The notes: a model not told the origin generated them from the sequence alone. Positions 46,451-55,398 are shown, counted from the first letter of the stretch. The stretch is 64,000 bases of DNA from Paeniglutamicibacter cryotolerans (GCF_014190875.1 NZ_JACHVS010000001.1:682001-746000); one strand, 5' to 3'. A program made the numbers and translations.

Positions 46451-46700
46451 TTAGCGGTGCGATTCGCGCTCTTCCTCCAGGGCAAGCAATTCTCCGATCT
46501 GGCATTCAAGTGCCTCGCAGACGGCCACGAGCGTACTGAATCTAATCGCCTTCGCCCTGTCATTCTTGAGCACCGAGAGGTTCACGATGCTAACCCCGGC
46601 CAACTCCGCAAGCCTCGTCAGGGGCATCCCCCCGCTCTACCAGGAGCTCGTCGAGCCGACAGTGAACCAGACGCTGAGGCTCAGGGTGGTTATCGTGCAT
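46451..46700 (-). pseudogene. XRE-family regulator (YozG-like), frameshift in a G6 tract
   Basis: The frame from the ATG at 46700 reads MHDNHPEPQRLVHCRLDEL to VERG, then breaks at six G residues (46628-46633 on the plus strand are C). One base fewer restores MPLTRLAELAGVSIVNLSVL and KAIRFSTLVAVCEALEC to the TAA at 46451. The restored protein would have 82 residues and match the small Cro/C1-type regulators paired with DUF2975 proteins. An internal ATG at 46627 could still give 58 residues. The start overlaps the stop of the DUF2975 gene (TAATG). Confidence 0.75.
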
Positions 46701-47376
46701 TAGACCAAACCCTCGGTGCCACGCTGGAGCCGGGTCCCGCGCCCAAAGGCCAACGAGGTCAAGGCCAGGACGGCACCCAGCCCGAAGAGGAAATAGTTTA
46801 CATTCTGGATGTCAAAGAACCCGTTTGCCGAGATCCACTCCTGAATTTCGGTGTCGGCCACCTCGGCTCCGGAGGTGGGAAACCCAAGTTGGTGCGCGGC
46901 CATGGCATCAGCGACATTCGTCAGCCAGGGCGAAGTAGTGGAGGTAAAGAGGGCAACGGTTCCAAGCCCCAGCAGGGCCCAGTGCACCAAGGAACTAAAG
47001 GGCCGGTCCTTCCAAAGCCGACGGCAGATCAGAATCACCGCCAGGCAGCCTGCGATGAAAAGCAGGAAGTAGAGTCCCTCAGACACGATCGTGGCAACCC
47101 TCGAACCCACCAGTGCCTCCGCGCTTTCGATCTGTATGTTCGAATAGGTGACATGCGATTTGCCGATACTCCCCTTGACCCTGGGAATCATATCCAGAAG
47201 AGTGGCCACCGTAGGGTGGATGACGAAGGGCTTGGAGAACGCCCAATCGGTGGTGATCAGCAAATACATCAGCCCTAGCAGACCGCACACCGTCGCTGCC
47301 ACGCCATGAGTGCCAAAAAAGTCCAGCCGCCAAATCGACCCAGGCGATCGATCGTCAATACCGGTGCGTCTCTCAT
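46700..47376 (-). pseudogene. DUF2975-like membrane protein, N-terminal frameshift
   Basis: Four membrane helices are recognisable from the GTG at 47302 on (AATVCGLLGLMYLLI; LYFLLFIAGCLAVILI; LGLGTVALF; YFLFGLGAVLALTSLAFG). A better start, the ATG at 47376 with AAGGGA six bases upstream, opens MRDAPVLTIDRLGRFGGWTF. It is out of frame by one base at a six-A tract (47315-47320). Adding one base joins the two parts. DUF2975 genes are commonly coupled to a YozG-like XRE gene, as here. Function of the family is unknown. Confidence 0.7.
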
Positions 47377-47385
47377 GATGATCCC

Positions 47386-47418
47386 TTATCGATTGTCGTT
47401 AATAACGAGTATCGATAA
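47386..47418. promoter_or_regulatory. Inverted repeat upstream of the DUF2975-XRE pair
   Basis: TTATCGAT (47386-47393) and ATCGATAA (47411-47418) are perfect inverted repeats around a 17-base spacer containing CGTTAATAACG. They lie ten bases upstream of the ATG at 47376 and are a candidate autoregulatory site of the XRE protein. Confidence 0.5.
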
Positions 47419-47419
47419 C

Positions 47420-47863
47420 ATATCGAAGTCGCGCCGGGCGGTTAACCCTCGCCGATCAAAGTAGCCTTCCCCCCCCGACTCGAAGGGAAGTTCTCAAGCA
47501 ACACTGGGATGCCCTGTGAAGAACATGGTCCTCCGGCCTACGCACGGCATCCACGAGGGCGAAACCGGACAGTGACCCCCACACGGACCCCGGTCTGCCC
47601 TTGTCGTAGCCTCGGGTGGCCTTGTTCGGTAAGCCTTCGGTCAAGCGTGCGCTGGCGAACAGGCACGTCGCTAAAACACCTCGTGCAGCGTTGCACCGGG
47701 CGCATCGGAAGTACTTTCCGACTTAACGACGGCCAGCTGATCATCTGACGACGCATCCGCTGGACTCCTTCAAACCACTCTTCGTAATGCGGGTGCGGAC
47801 ACAAAAGGGGCATCCCCCGCCCTGTTATGGGGGAATGCCCACGACGAAAACGCTGGTATTTAT
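47420..47863. other. 444-base gap with possible regulator remnant
   Basis: No intact gene is seen. The reverse strand near 47590-47680 contains VRQRTLDRRLTEQG, faintly like the recognition helix of AraC proteins, but nothing around it supports that. The terminator at 47808-47840 lies at the right end. Confidence 0.35.
47808..47840. terminator. Terminator of the FHA gene
   Basis: GGGCATCCCCC pairs with GGGGGAATGCCC with one bulged A. It lies 24 bases past the stop of the FHA gene on the minus strand. Confidence 0.6.
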
Positions 47864-48736
47864 TTATTCGTTTGAGTCCCGTTCGACAAGGCCGGTGCGC
47901 GGATTCAGCTGCGGCCGCTGGAAAGACAACTCCCCGCCGTTGCGCCCACCAAACGGCCGGCCATGATCAGCGTATTCTTCCCGGAAGAACACCAGCCTCC
48001 AATCGCCAAGCTCAATCCTGGCACCACTGCGAAGCGTGTAATCACGTCCGGGTCTGAATCCCGCACTTCCCCCCACTGGGCCGTTGGCGATGAGCACATA
48101 CTCGTCCAGGTCGTTATGCACGATGCGGGCGTGCACGGGCTCGAGGCCAGGAAGCACAAGCCCCGCATCAGGGGAACTTCCGATCTCGATCACCTCTGCC
48201 TCGACGTTCATCACCTTGGGCGCCTTGCCGTCCCACGATTCACTATCCCTGACGAAGATGATGCGTGGGCGTCCCCCTCCACGTGCATAGTGCGTTGTAG
48301 TCACACGGCGTCGATACATCTTGAGAAAGGTCGGCGCTAGCGGGAACAACGTCTCAGGAACGGTCATCGGCACTACCGCAACAGAACTGCGCTTGCGGCC
48401 AAAAAGACCCCGGGTCGCTTCAAGCTTGCCGATCCGCATGGCCGGTGAATTCATTCCTATGCGCGCAATGAAATTCGGCTTAACATCCCCCATGCTGATC
48501 AGAACCCCGTGAGGCCCTTCGACTTCGACCGTCACCCCGGCCTTTTTCAGTCGTAGAGCAAACTCATTCAAAGCCTTGCGATCAATCATCTTCACCGAGG
48601 GGAAGACGGAGAGCGAATCGGCGCTGATGGTAATGACTTTGCCGTCGGCCTTGACCGATCCGCCGATGCGCTCGGGATCGACTCCCTCATCACTAGGAAC
48701 TTCCACAGAGAACGCCATATCAATGTCGAAACGCAT
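47864..48736 (-). CDS. FHA-domain protein
   Basis: 290 residues. The first two-thirds (about 1-160) match no family I recognise and contain VKMIDRKALNEFALRLKKAGVTV and a basic segment around MYRRRVTTTHYARGGGRPR. The C-terminal third (about 185-270) is an FHA phosphothreonine-binding fold: VIEIGSSPDAGLVLPGLEP, VHARIVHNDLDEYVLI, then LRSGARIELGDWRLVF. The start is the ATG at 48736; a GTG at 48745 is possible and neither has a good ribosome binding site. It follows a small gene by about a dozen bases, so the pair is probably one operon. Confidence 0.7.
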   Translation of the reverse strand: MRFDIDMAFSVEVPSDEGVDPERIGGSVKADGKVITISADSLSVFPSVKMIDRKALNEFALRLKKAGVTVEVEGPHGVLISMGDVKPNFIARIGMNSPAMRIGKLEATRGLFGRKRSSVAVVPMTVPETLFPLAPTFLKMYRRRVTTTHYARGGGRPRIIFVRDSESWDGKAPKVMNVEAEVIEIGSSPDAGLVLPGLEPVHARIVHNDLDEYVLIANGPVGGSAGFRPGRDYTLRSGARIELGDWRLVFFREEYADHGRPFGGRNGGELSFQRPQLNPRTGLVERDSNE

Positions 48737-48748
48737 GGAGGGCACCGG

Positions 48749-49006
48749 CTACTTGCGATACGGGTCGGAACCCACGGATGCGTCATCACTGGTCGTCACG
48801 CGCAACGTGCCATCGAATTTCCAGACCGCCCGTGGAGCATCCGGTCCAATATCCCGTGGTACCTCGACGACCATGTCAACCAGAGTGTAGTTAACTGCGG
48901 CCCCACGCCCTGTGAGATAGGACCAAAGCTGTTGACCTAAATCGGACCAGTCCCCGATTTGAAGCTCTTCGTGTGCAGACGGCGTACCGGAATCCAAATT
49001 CTCCAC
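48749..49006 (-). CDS. Small hypothetical protein preceding the FHA gene
   Basis: 85 residues with no family I recognise. It is acidic at the N-terminus and contains WSYLTGRGAAVNYTLVDMVV. The GTG at 49006 lies eight bases after AAGGAG; GTGs at 49009 and 49015 are also in frame. It is the first gene of the pair and ends just before the FHA-domain gene. A partner role is inferred from position only. Confidence 0.55.
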   Translation of the reverse strand: MENLDSGTPSAHEELQIGDWSDLGQQLWSYLTGRGAAVNYTLVDMVVEVPRDIGPDAPRAVWKFDGTLRVTTSDDASVGSDPYRK

Positions 49007-49194
49007 CACAACCACTCCTTTGTATTAGCAACGGAAAATAACCTTGGCAAAACGCTTCGGTCAGCCCTTAAGACGATCTGGAACTCACAGTAGCGTCCCC
49101 CGCAACTAAGGTAAATAGCCTTGTTCGCGCTATTTCCGGGAGGCAACGCTCGGCAAGGAATGTACCTTGAAAAGCACCTCAGCGTGGGGCATAT

Positions 49195-49779
49195 CTAGTA
49201 CCGCGGCCTACAAGGTTTGCTTTCCCAGGCTGATGGCCGGGGCCGGTCCCCGTTGCGGACCCGGTGTTTTCGGCGCACGCTGATGGTGCGGGATTCCGCC
49301 CTTCCCAGGAGGCTGCGATGACACAGCGTGTGACGGTTCGAGACATCGAGTACCACGAAGAGGCCCTGCTGCTGCAGATCGTACGGCGCGGCGGGTCCGG
49401 CCCGGTGGTGACCTGGCGCCGGGCCCAGATGGTGCTGCTCTCGGCCCGGGGCATGGACGTGGCCAGCCTCGCCGAGGTCGCCTTCACCAGCCCCGACGCC
49501 GGTCCGCGACGTCCTGCACCACTTCAACGACGACGGCTTCGAGTCCCTGCATCCCCACGACGCCGGAGGACGCCCGGCGAAATTCACTGACGCCCAACGC
49601 GAACAGATCAAAAGGATCGCCCTGGATGGCACGGACCATCCCCGCCACCGGGCCCAGTCCGGGATGATCCGCCGCTTCATTATTTGGCGTAACCACCACA
49701 CCACCGACCCGAAACTGCGCAAGGTCATCCGCCGCGCCTCACTGATCAAGCGGGCAAAGGTTACCTGACGCAGTACTAG
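49195..49779. mobile_element. Internally deleted IS630-type element with terminal inverted repeats
   Basis: The left end CTAGTACCGCG (49195-49205) and the right end CGCAGTACTAG (49769-49779) are inverted repeats with one mismatch; further inside, A and TTTGC positions also match. The ends begin at TA dinucleotides, the target duplicated by IS630-group elements. Inside is only a broken transposase gene. The element is about 585 bases, against roughly 1.1 kb for intact members. Confidence 0.7.
49318..49768 (+). pseudogene. IS630-family transposase remnant (frameshift and internal deletion)
   Basis: The ATG at 49318 opens MTQRVTVRDIEYHEEALLLQ, the N-terminal helix-turn-helix part of an IS630 transposase. 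Near 49495 the frame shifts by one base to continue VRDVLHHFNDDGFESLHP and GGRPAKFTDAQREQIKRIAL. After about 49630 the sequence jumps straight to the C-terminal end RRFIIWRNHHTTDPKLRKVI and the stop TGA at 49766. The DDE catalytic core is missing, so it cannot transpose by itself. Confidence 0.75.
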
Positions 49780-50199
49780 CAGGCACCCGCCCCTCACGCT
49801 TCGAGGTGGTGAGCACACCTGCCATTCGGAATGCAGCTGAAACATCGGCCGCGCTGGAATGCTCGGCGGTCTGTCCAGCCAGAAGTTGGCACGCCGCAAG
49901 CGTGGGACCGTGGGGTGTCAACCATGGCTCCCTGCGATCGATAGAGCAGGCTCATCAGCTTCGGTCCTCGAGCAAAGACCGTCACCTGTCGATCGCATGG
50001 CATGGCAAGGGGCGCCCCCGCATGCAGCAGTGGGAACTCCTCGTTCGGTCTGGCATGGTTCGGCTCTTTTCCTGTCATATGGTTCACCTATGCGAGAAAC
50101 TGGTGTTCCTCTTGGTTACCCAATTGCTTGTCCGCATAGGATCAGACTTAGATTTCACATTCCGCATTGGCCCGCCCACACTCTTGACGGGGGATATCC
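49780..50199. other. 420-base gap upstream of the glycosyltransferase operon
   Basis: No gene is recognised on either strand. GGGGGAT immediately before 50200 is the ribosome binding site of the next gene, and its promoter must lie here. Confidence 0.4.
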
Positions 50200-52407
50200 A
50201 TGAAAATCCAGCATTGCCTCGACGCGGTGAAGAATGCCGACCGCCTAATCGATGCCCTGCGACTGGCAGAGGAATTGGCATTTGAAGCAAGCCGCGATGC
50301 GGGCACCAGGAACATCCGCCTGCTACGCAGTGCCATCGGTTCCGAGGACCAACTGGTAGCGATCGCAGCAACGCATGCCCTGGCTCAGGTTTTGGACGAG
50401 GAAGCCGATGCAGTGCTCTCCGAACTACTCTCCAGCGACCGTGTTTTCCTACGCGAGCATGCCGTGTGGGCACATGCTTCACGCAGCCCCCGCCCCGAGT
50501 CGATCGGTCGGATCATCGGGTTCGTTGCCACGGGAGGATTCGCAGGGATGCTTGCCCAACGGACCCTCGAGGTATGGGCAAGCTCGGCTTCGGAGCTCGT
50601 CACCGCCGGGCTGGAGGGCTCCCTGATTGGCGTCATGGACCCGGAGAGTCGCTATCGACTGGTCGAGACCCTGGGCTTGGTGGATCATGCGGCGGCAACC
50701 ACCGCCTTGATGCGTCTTGCCAAGGACTCCGGTGAGGACGTCTCGGTGCGCGTTGCTGCGGTTGCTGCTCTGGGGCAGCGTCCGGGCAACTCCGCCGTAT
50801 CCGGGCTGCTAGCCACCTTGACGGATGCTGGGGGGATCCTTTCGGAGGTTGCCCACCTTTCGCTGCTTGATCTACTCGTTCGGGACACCCCGGGCGACGA
50901 CAGCCTGCCAGAGATCCCGGAACCCGGGCTAACCATTGCCCAGCTCTTCCTACATGCCGATATCGATGCGGACCTGAGCCTCTCCGGAAGCGGCGACAAT
51001 GGTGGAATCGCCACGTTGTTGGTGAGGTTGGGCGACGCACTGGTATCCGGGGGCACTGATGCGGCTGCCGCACGGCTGGAGGCACCGCGTAGCGCGGGCG
51101 TCAGCCGTGTGCTGACCCTCTCCCGAGGGAGCCTGGAGGAGGCGGGGCAGTGCCTGTCGTTATTGGCGAATAGCAATGAGGGTCACCTGTACGGTCGCAT
51201 ACCGTTGCTTCAGGACCCATTGCCAGCCGCTCACGCTTGGCCAGTGCTGGTGGCCGTGCGCCGGGGCATCAGCCGGATCCTGAAATCCGCAGGACGGGTG
51301 GACGCCCTGCATTTGCGCATGGCGGATGTGGGCAGCATGGCAGCATTCGACGTTGCCAAGGCCCTGGACATTCCAGTCGTATTCACCGTGGCACCGGACC
51401 CTCACGCCGTCATCAACTCCATGGATCTCTCTGGCCACCTGAACCGCACGAATTTCGGAGAGGTGGATCAGGACGAACATTTTTGGTTTCGTGCCCGGCT
51501 CGTGCAAAGGCTGGCCTCGAACGCAGCACACACGGTGTTCTTTCCACGTCCGAACCTCACTGCGGATATGAAACAGTTAGTCGGCATCGATCTGGAACGT
51601 GCCCCGGAAAGACACACCATTGTCCCCGAAGGAATCGACGTGGCGGCAATCGACGCGGCGGTTATTGAAGCCCAGTCGCTCGCCTCCGGCGGACCGGCCA
51701 CGACCCCGCTCCTCGATCTCCAGAGCCTGCTGGAGAACCTCCCGGCCGAACGCCGTGGCTTGCCACTGCTGATCAGCGTCGGGCGATTCCACCGGGTCAA
51801 GGGCATGGCCTCCATTGTCGAAGCCTGGGCACAGGGAGAGTTACGGGACCGGGCCAACCTGCTGCTGATCGGAGGGAACCTGAAAGACCCCTCGGAAGCT
51901 GAGCTCGAACAACTCGACCGGATCGAGCAGGTCGTTCCCGTGGATGGCCGCGCCAGGGCCGGCCTCCTCCTTGCGGGCCACCGTCCCAACGGCACCGTGG
52001 CACGTTGGGTTGCTGCGGTCCGGACCGGGATTCCCGGATTCGCAGCACCCCGCGGCATCTATGTGTGCGGCAGCATCAAAGAGGAATTCGGCATCGCTTT
52101 GCTCGAGGCAATGGCCACCGGACTACTCGTGGTAGCCCCGAATGGCGGGGGCCCTGCGACCTATGTGGAGCAGGGGCGCACCGGGTTCCTTACACGGACC
52201 TGGGACATCGAGATGCTGCGCATGGCCATCATCGATGCTTTGACGTTATCGGAAACCGAAACCTCGGACGAGCGTGCCGCTCATTCGCGAAGCATCGTCC
52301 AGAGCGATTTCACGATCGACGCCATGGCCCAGGCGCTGACCGGCGTCTATTCAGAGGTGTACCGTGACGACCTCGATCTTCGAAGAGAATTGATTTCAGT
52401 CCTATGA
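50200..52407 (+). CDS. GT4-type glycosyltransferase with N-terminal HEAT-like repeats
   Basis: 735 residues, about twice the usual GT4 size. Residues 1-250 are helical with a HEAT-like periodicity (AIAATHALAQVLDEEADAVL, VRVAAVAALGQRPGNSAVSG). Residues 330-720 form a GT-B glycosyltransferase: GRIPLLQDPLPAAHAWPV, ISVGRFHRVKGM and the donor-site motif EEFGIALLEAMATG followed by GGGPATYVEQGRTGFL. The latter resembles sucrose-phosphate synthase and other GT4 retaining enzymes. The GT1 gene begins within its stop codon (ATGA), so the two are co-translated. The acceptor is unknown. Confidence 0.8.
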   Translation: MKIQHCLDAVKNADRLIDALRLAEELAFEASRDAGTRNIRLLRSAIGSEDQLVAIAATHALAQVLDEEADAVLSELLSSDRVFLREHAVWAHASRSPRPESIGRIIGFVATGGFAGMLAQRTLEVWASSASELVTAGLEGSLIGVMDPESRYRLVETLGLVDHAAATTALMRLAKDSGEDVSVRVAAVAALGQRPGNSAVSGLLATLTDAGGILSEVAHLSLLDLLVRDTPGDDSLPEIPEPGLTIAQLFLHADIDADLSLSGSGDNGGIATLLVRLGDALVSGGTDAAAARLEAPRSAGVSRVLTLSRGSLEEAGQCLSLLANSNEGHLYGRIPLLQDPLPAAHAWPVLVAVRRGISRILKSAGRVDALHLRMADVGSMAAFDVAKALDIPVVFTVAPDPHAVINSMDLSGHLNRTNFGEVDQDEHFWFRARLVQRLASNAAHTVFFPRPNLTADMKQLVGIDLERAPERHTIVPEGIDVAAIDAAVIEAQSLASGGPATTPLLDLQSLLENLPAERRGLPLLISVGRFHRVKGMASIVEAWAQGELRDRANLLLIGGNLKDPSEAELEQLDRIEQVVPVDGRARAGLLLAGHRPNGTVARWVAAVRTGIPGFAAPRGIYVCGSIKEEFGIALLEAMATGLLVVAPNGGGPATYVEQGRTGFLTRTWDIEMLRMAIIDALTLSETETSDERAAHSRSIVQSDFTIDAMAQALTGVYSEVYRDDLDLRRELISVL

Positions 52408-53729
52408 GCCTCCTGATCATCAGCCCAGACTACGCATCACATCTGTACCCGCTCGCGGCACTGGGTACGGCATGGCTGGAGGCCGGCGAAAAGGTGGTGG
52501 TCGCCACCGGTCCGGCCACCGCGTCGATTGTCCGCTCCTTTGGTTTTGAGCACGTGAACCTTCAGCTCAGTCGTGGTTCGAATCCCGGAGTCATTCGCGC
52601 CGAGGAGCAGCCGGCAGGCGAGGACGACGCCCTGCGCGGTTTCTTTTCGGCAACACGGCTCGGCATGATCGAAACCCTCGCTTTCCAGGCGGAGGCCCGG
52701 ATGAACGATCTGATGTGGGAGCCGGTCAAGACGGCCCGGGCCGTTCAGCAAATCATCGCAGGGCTCGAACCGGATGCGATCATCGTGGACCATCTGGCAT
52801 TCAGCGCACGCCTTGCCATGGTGGCTGCAGGGATCAGCCACGTCGACGTCGTCTTGGGCCACCCCACGGCCCTGCCCCTGCCGGCTGCCGCAGAGGTCTA
52901 TGGTCTTCCACCGGCATGGCCGGCGGCCTTCTCCCCGAGTGCCCAGGAGGCACAGGATTTGCGGGAACTCTGCACGCGTGTCAGCGAATCATTCACCGCC
53001 GAATGGAACGCGGCCTTGGCGGAGTTGGCTCCGGGAGCGTCACCGTCCACCGATGCCTTCGCCGAACATGGCGATCTCCTAGTCTTCAATTACCCTGCGG
53101 AGCTGATGCCGCTCGCCCGTGCAGAACTCCTACCTCCCCATATCGTGATCGGTTCATCCGTACGCGCCGAGGCCAGGGAGGAACACATCGACCGGTGGCT
53201 CTGCGCAAGTAATGAACCCTTTGCGTATGTCAGCTTCGGCAGCTTCCTCTCGGTGCGTGACGACGTGATGCGCAATATCGTCACCGCCTTACGGGAGTCG
53301 GGGATCCGCGCGGCCATTGCCTACGGATCGGCTGACCCCGCAACGCTGGGAGAGATTCCGGAGCACTGGCTACTGGGCGACTTCCTTCCACAGGTCACCT
53401 TGCTGGGTGCGGCGGCCGTCGGAGTGACGCACGGAGGAAACAATAGCGTTACCGAGTCACTGACATTCGGTGTTCCCCTCGTCGTCCTGCCGTTTTCCAC
53501 CGATCAGTTCGCCGGCGCCGAAGCACTCGAACGAGTTGGCTTCGGGATGGCGCTGGCACCGAATACCGCGACGGTCGAAGAGATCAAACACGCCATCGGC
53601 TCCATGCTGGACTTACCTGACCATACCCGCGAAGCTCTCCGGGAGCTGGGGCAGTCCCTGCGCCGTGATGAGGGCCGGCGCAAAATCCGCACGGTCTTGA
53701 CCTCCATGGCTTCCGACTCATCCGTCTAG
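52404..53729 (+). CDS. GT1-family glycosyltransferase (UGT/MGT-like)
   Basis: 441 residues, GT-B fold. The C-terminal donor-binding region reads FLPQVTLLGAAAVGVTHGG followed by NNSVTESLTFGVPLVVLPFS, as in macrolide and sterol glucosyltransferases. The N-terminal half should bind an acceptor that is small and hydrophobic. It is coupled to the GT4 gene. Its 3' end overlaps that of the convergent efflux pump gene, 12 bases tail to tail. Confidence 0.83.
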   Translation: MSLLIISPDYASHLYPLAALGTAWLEAGEKVVVATGPATASIVRSFGFEHVNLQLSRGSNPGVIRAEEQPAGEDDALRGFFSATRLGMIETLAFQAEARMNDLMWEPVKTARAVQQIIAGLEPDAIIVDHLAFSARLAMVAAGISHVDVVLGHPTALPLPAAAEVYGLPPAWPAAFSPSAQEAQDLRELCTRVSESFTAEWNAALAELAPGASPSTDAFAEHGDLLVFNYPAELMPLARAELLPPHIVIGSSVRAEAREEHIDRWLCASNEPFAYVSFGSFLSVRDDVMRNIVTALRESGIRAAIAYGSADPATLGEIPEHWLLGDFLPQVTLLGAAAVGVTHGGNNSVTESLTFGVPLVVLPFSTDQFAGAEALERVGFGMALAPNTATVEEIKHAIGSMLDLPDHTREALRELGQSLRRDEGRRKIRTVLTSMASDSSV

Positions 53730-55391
53730 AGGCTCCTCGTGGCTCGTCGAACGAGGAGCCGAGGCCGGAAGTTCCGAATCGGATAACTCGTGATTCAACC
53801 GTGGTTGTAAGCGGAAACTCGTCAAGAGGCCTAAGATCAAGGCTCCAGCGGCAATCCAAGATGCCACCGAGACCCCCTGAGTCAATGCTGTCCGTGCGGC
53901 ATCTGCAATGGGGGCGGTTTCAGCATGGGCAGCAAGCGCCGCAATCGTACCGCCGGCACTCGTCGTGACCGAGTCCACGGCCCCCTGAAGCTGCGGATAG
54001 TGGGCAACCAAGGATTCGACTTGGGCTTGGGTGGAATTCTTCAGCGTGGTGAATAAGGCCGTACCCAAAATGGCGATTCCCAGGGCCGATCCCACTTGCC
54101 TCGCAGTTGATTGGGTGGATGCTGCCTGACCGGAGCGCTGCACCGGGACATCGGCCAGAACAACCTGGGTGAGCTGGGCAGTCGCGAATCCCACTCCGAT
54201 GCCGTATACGAAGAGGATGGCCGAGGTAAGCCAGGTCGGAGTGTCAGTGCGTATGACCATCGCCAAGGTCGCTACCGATAGGATTTCCAGCCCGACGCCC
54301 AATTGAACCATGCGAACTGCCGGGAGGGATTTGGCCAGGGCCGATACGGCACCAGAGGCCACGAATGATCCGATGGCCAGCGGGACCAGCGCCAGTCCAG
54401 ATTGGAATGCACTGAGCCCGAGCACGTTTTGAAACCAGATCGGAAGTGAGAGTATCAGCCCGAACTCACCTAAGCTGACTGTCAGTGCCGTGATGTTTCC
54501 GCGAGCGAACGACGGAATGTCGAACAGGGAAATATCAAGCAACACGCTTCGCCGCGCTGTTGCGCGGGATTTTTCCAGGAATATGAAACCAATCAGCGCC
54601 GCCAAGGCGAGCACAAAGGTCCAAGGGATCGGGGAGAGCCCGAAGATGGCGAAAGGGGCATCGCTGGATGCGCGCCACCAACCGTAATGACGCCCTTCAA
54701 TCAGGCCGAAGGCCAATGCTCCAAAACCTACCACCGAGAGCAAAGCACCTAGGTAGTCATCAAGTTTTCCGCTGTCCTGTTCGCGGGATTCGGCCACGAA
54801 CCAGAGGATTCCTGCAGCGGCCAGCAATCCGAGCGGGACATTGATCAAGAAGGCCCAGTTCCAGCTGTAGGTCGTGGTCAGCCATCCACCAATGATGGGA
54901 CCCAGTGCGGCCATCCCCCCGATAGTCGAGCCCCACACCGCGAAGGCGATGGTGCGTTCCTTACCGCGGAAGTTGGCATTGAGCAAGGACAGCGTGGTGG
55001 GCAGGATCATCGAACCGCCGATCCCTTGGACGGCGCGCGCCGAAATCAGCCAGAGTCCCGAGGTTGCCATGGCGCACAGTGCGGAGCTGAGCAAAAATAC
55101 CAGTAATCCCAGAATCAGGATCCGACGGCGGCCCACCCTGTCAGCCACTCGGCCCCAGACGAGGAGCAGCGCGGCGAAAATCAAGGTGTAGATTTCCTGG
55201 ATCCATTGGACTTCCGTGGTGTTAAGCCCCAGATCATCAATCACTGAGGGAACCGCCACGGCCACGATTGTACTGTCCATGATGATCAACGCAACGGACA
55301 AGCTGATGGCGCCGAGACCGAACCAGCGCAACTTCACATATCGTTCTTTGATTGCTTCCACGATGGAAAGACTACTCCTAGATAGTTCCAT
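53718..55391 (-). CDS. DHA2-family MFS efflux pump (14 helices)
   Basis: 557 residues with about 14 membrane helices. Signatures include LIIMDSTIVAVAVPSVIDDLG in helix 1, GRVADRVGRRRILILG in the loop between helices 2 and 3, and ISARAVQGIGGSMILPTTLS in helix 5 (motif C type). It matches EmrB/QacA-type drug:proton antiporters. The start is uncertain: an ATG at 55391 and a GTG at 55361 each lie inside a 13-base palindrome, and AGGAG precedes the GTG by 13 bases. The frame further upstream has no support. With the adjacent glycosyltransferases it could form a modify-and-export resistance unit; that is inference. Confidence 0.85.
   Translation of the reverse strand: MELSRSSLSIVEAIKERYVKLRWFGLGAISLSVALIIMDSTIVAVAVPSVIDDLGLNTTEVQWIQEIYTLIFAALLLVWGRVADRVGRRRILILGLLVFLLSSALCAMATSGLWLISARAVQGIGGSMILPTTLSLLNANFRGKERTIAFAVWGSTIGGMAALGPIIGGWLTTTYSWNWAFLINVPLGLLAAAGILWFVAESREQDSGKLDDYLGALLSVVGFGALAFGLIEGRHYGWWRASSDAPFAIFGLSPIPWTFVLALAALIGFIFLEKSRATARRSVLLDISLFDIPSFARGNITALTVSLGEFGLILSLPIWFQNVLGLSAFQSGLALVPLAIGSFVASGAVSALAKSLPAVRMVQLGVGLEILSVATLAMVIRTDTPTWLTSAILFVYGIGVGFATAQLTQVVLADVPVQRSGQAASTQSTARQVGSALGIAILGTALFTTLKNSTQAQVESLVAHYPQLQGAVDSVTTSAGGTIAALAAHAETAPIADAARTALTQGVSVASWIAAGALILGLLTSFRLQPRLNHELSDSELPASAPRSTSHEEPLDG
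53731..53760. terminator. Terminator of the glycosyltransferase operon, inside the pump gene
   Basis: GGCTCCTCGT (53731-53740) pairs perfectly with ACGAGGAGCC (53751-53760). It begins right after the GT1 stop and lies within the last codons of the convergent pump gene. Confidence 0.65.
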
Positions 55392-55398
55392 GATGGAA
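55356..55398. promoter_or_regulatory. Twin palindromes at the pump gene start
   Basis: TTCCACGATGGAA (55356-55368) and TTCCATGATGGAA (55386-55398) are 13-base palindromes whose centres are exactly 30 bases apart, about three helical turns. They overlap the possible start codons of the efflux pump gene. No regulator gene lies next to the pump. Confidence 0.6.

Noticed and set aside
47538..47813. Possible AraC-type regulator fragment on the minus strand
   Set aside because: Only one short segment (VRQRTLDRRLTEQG) resembles a recognition helix, and flanking sequence does not continue the family.
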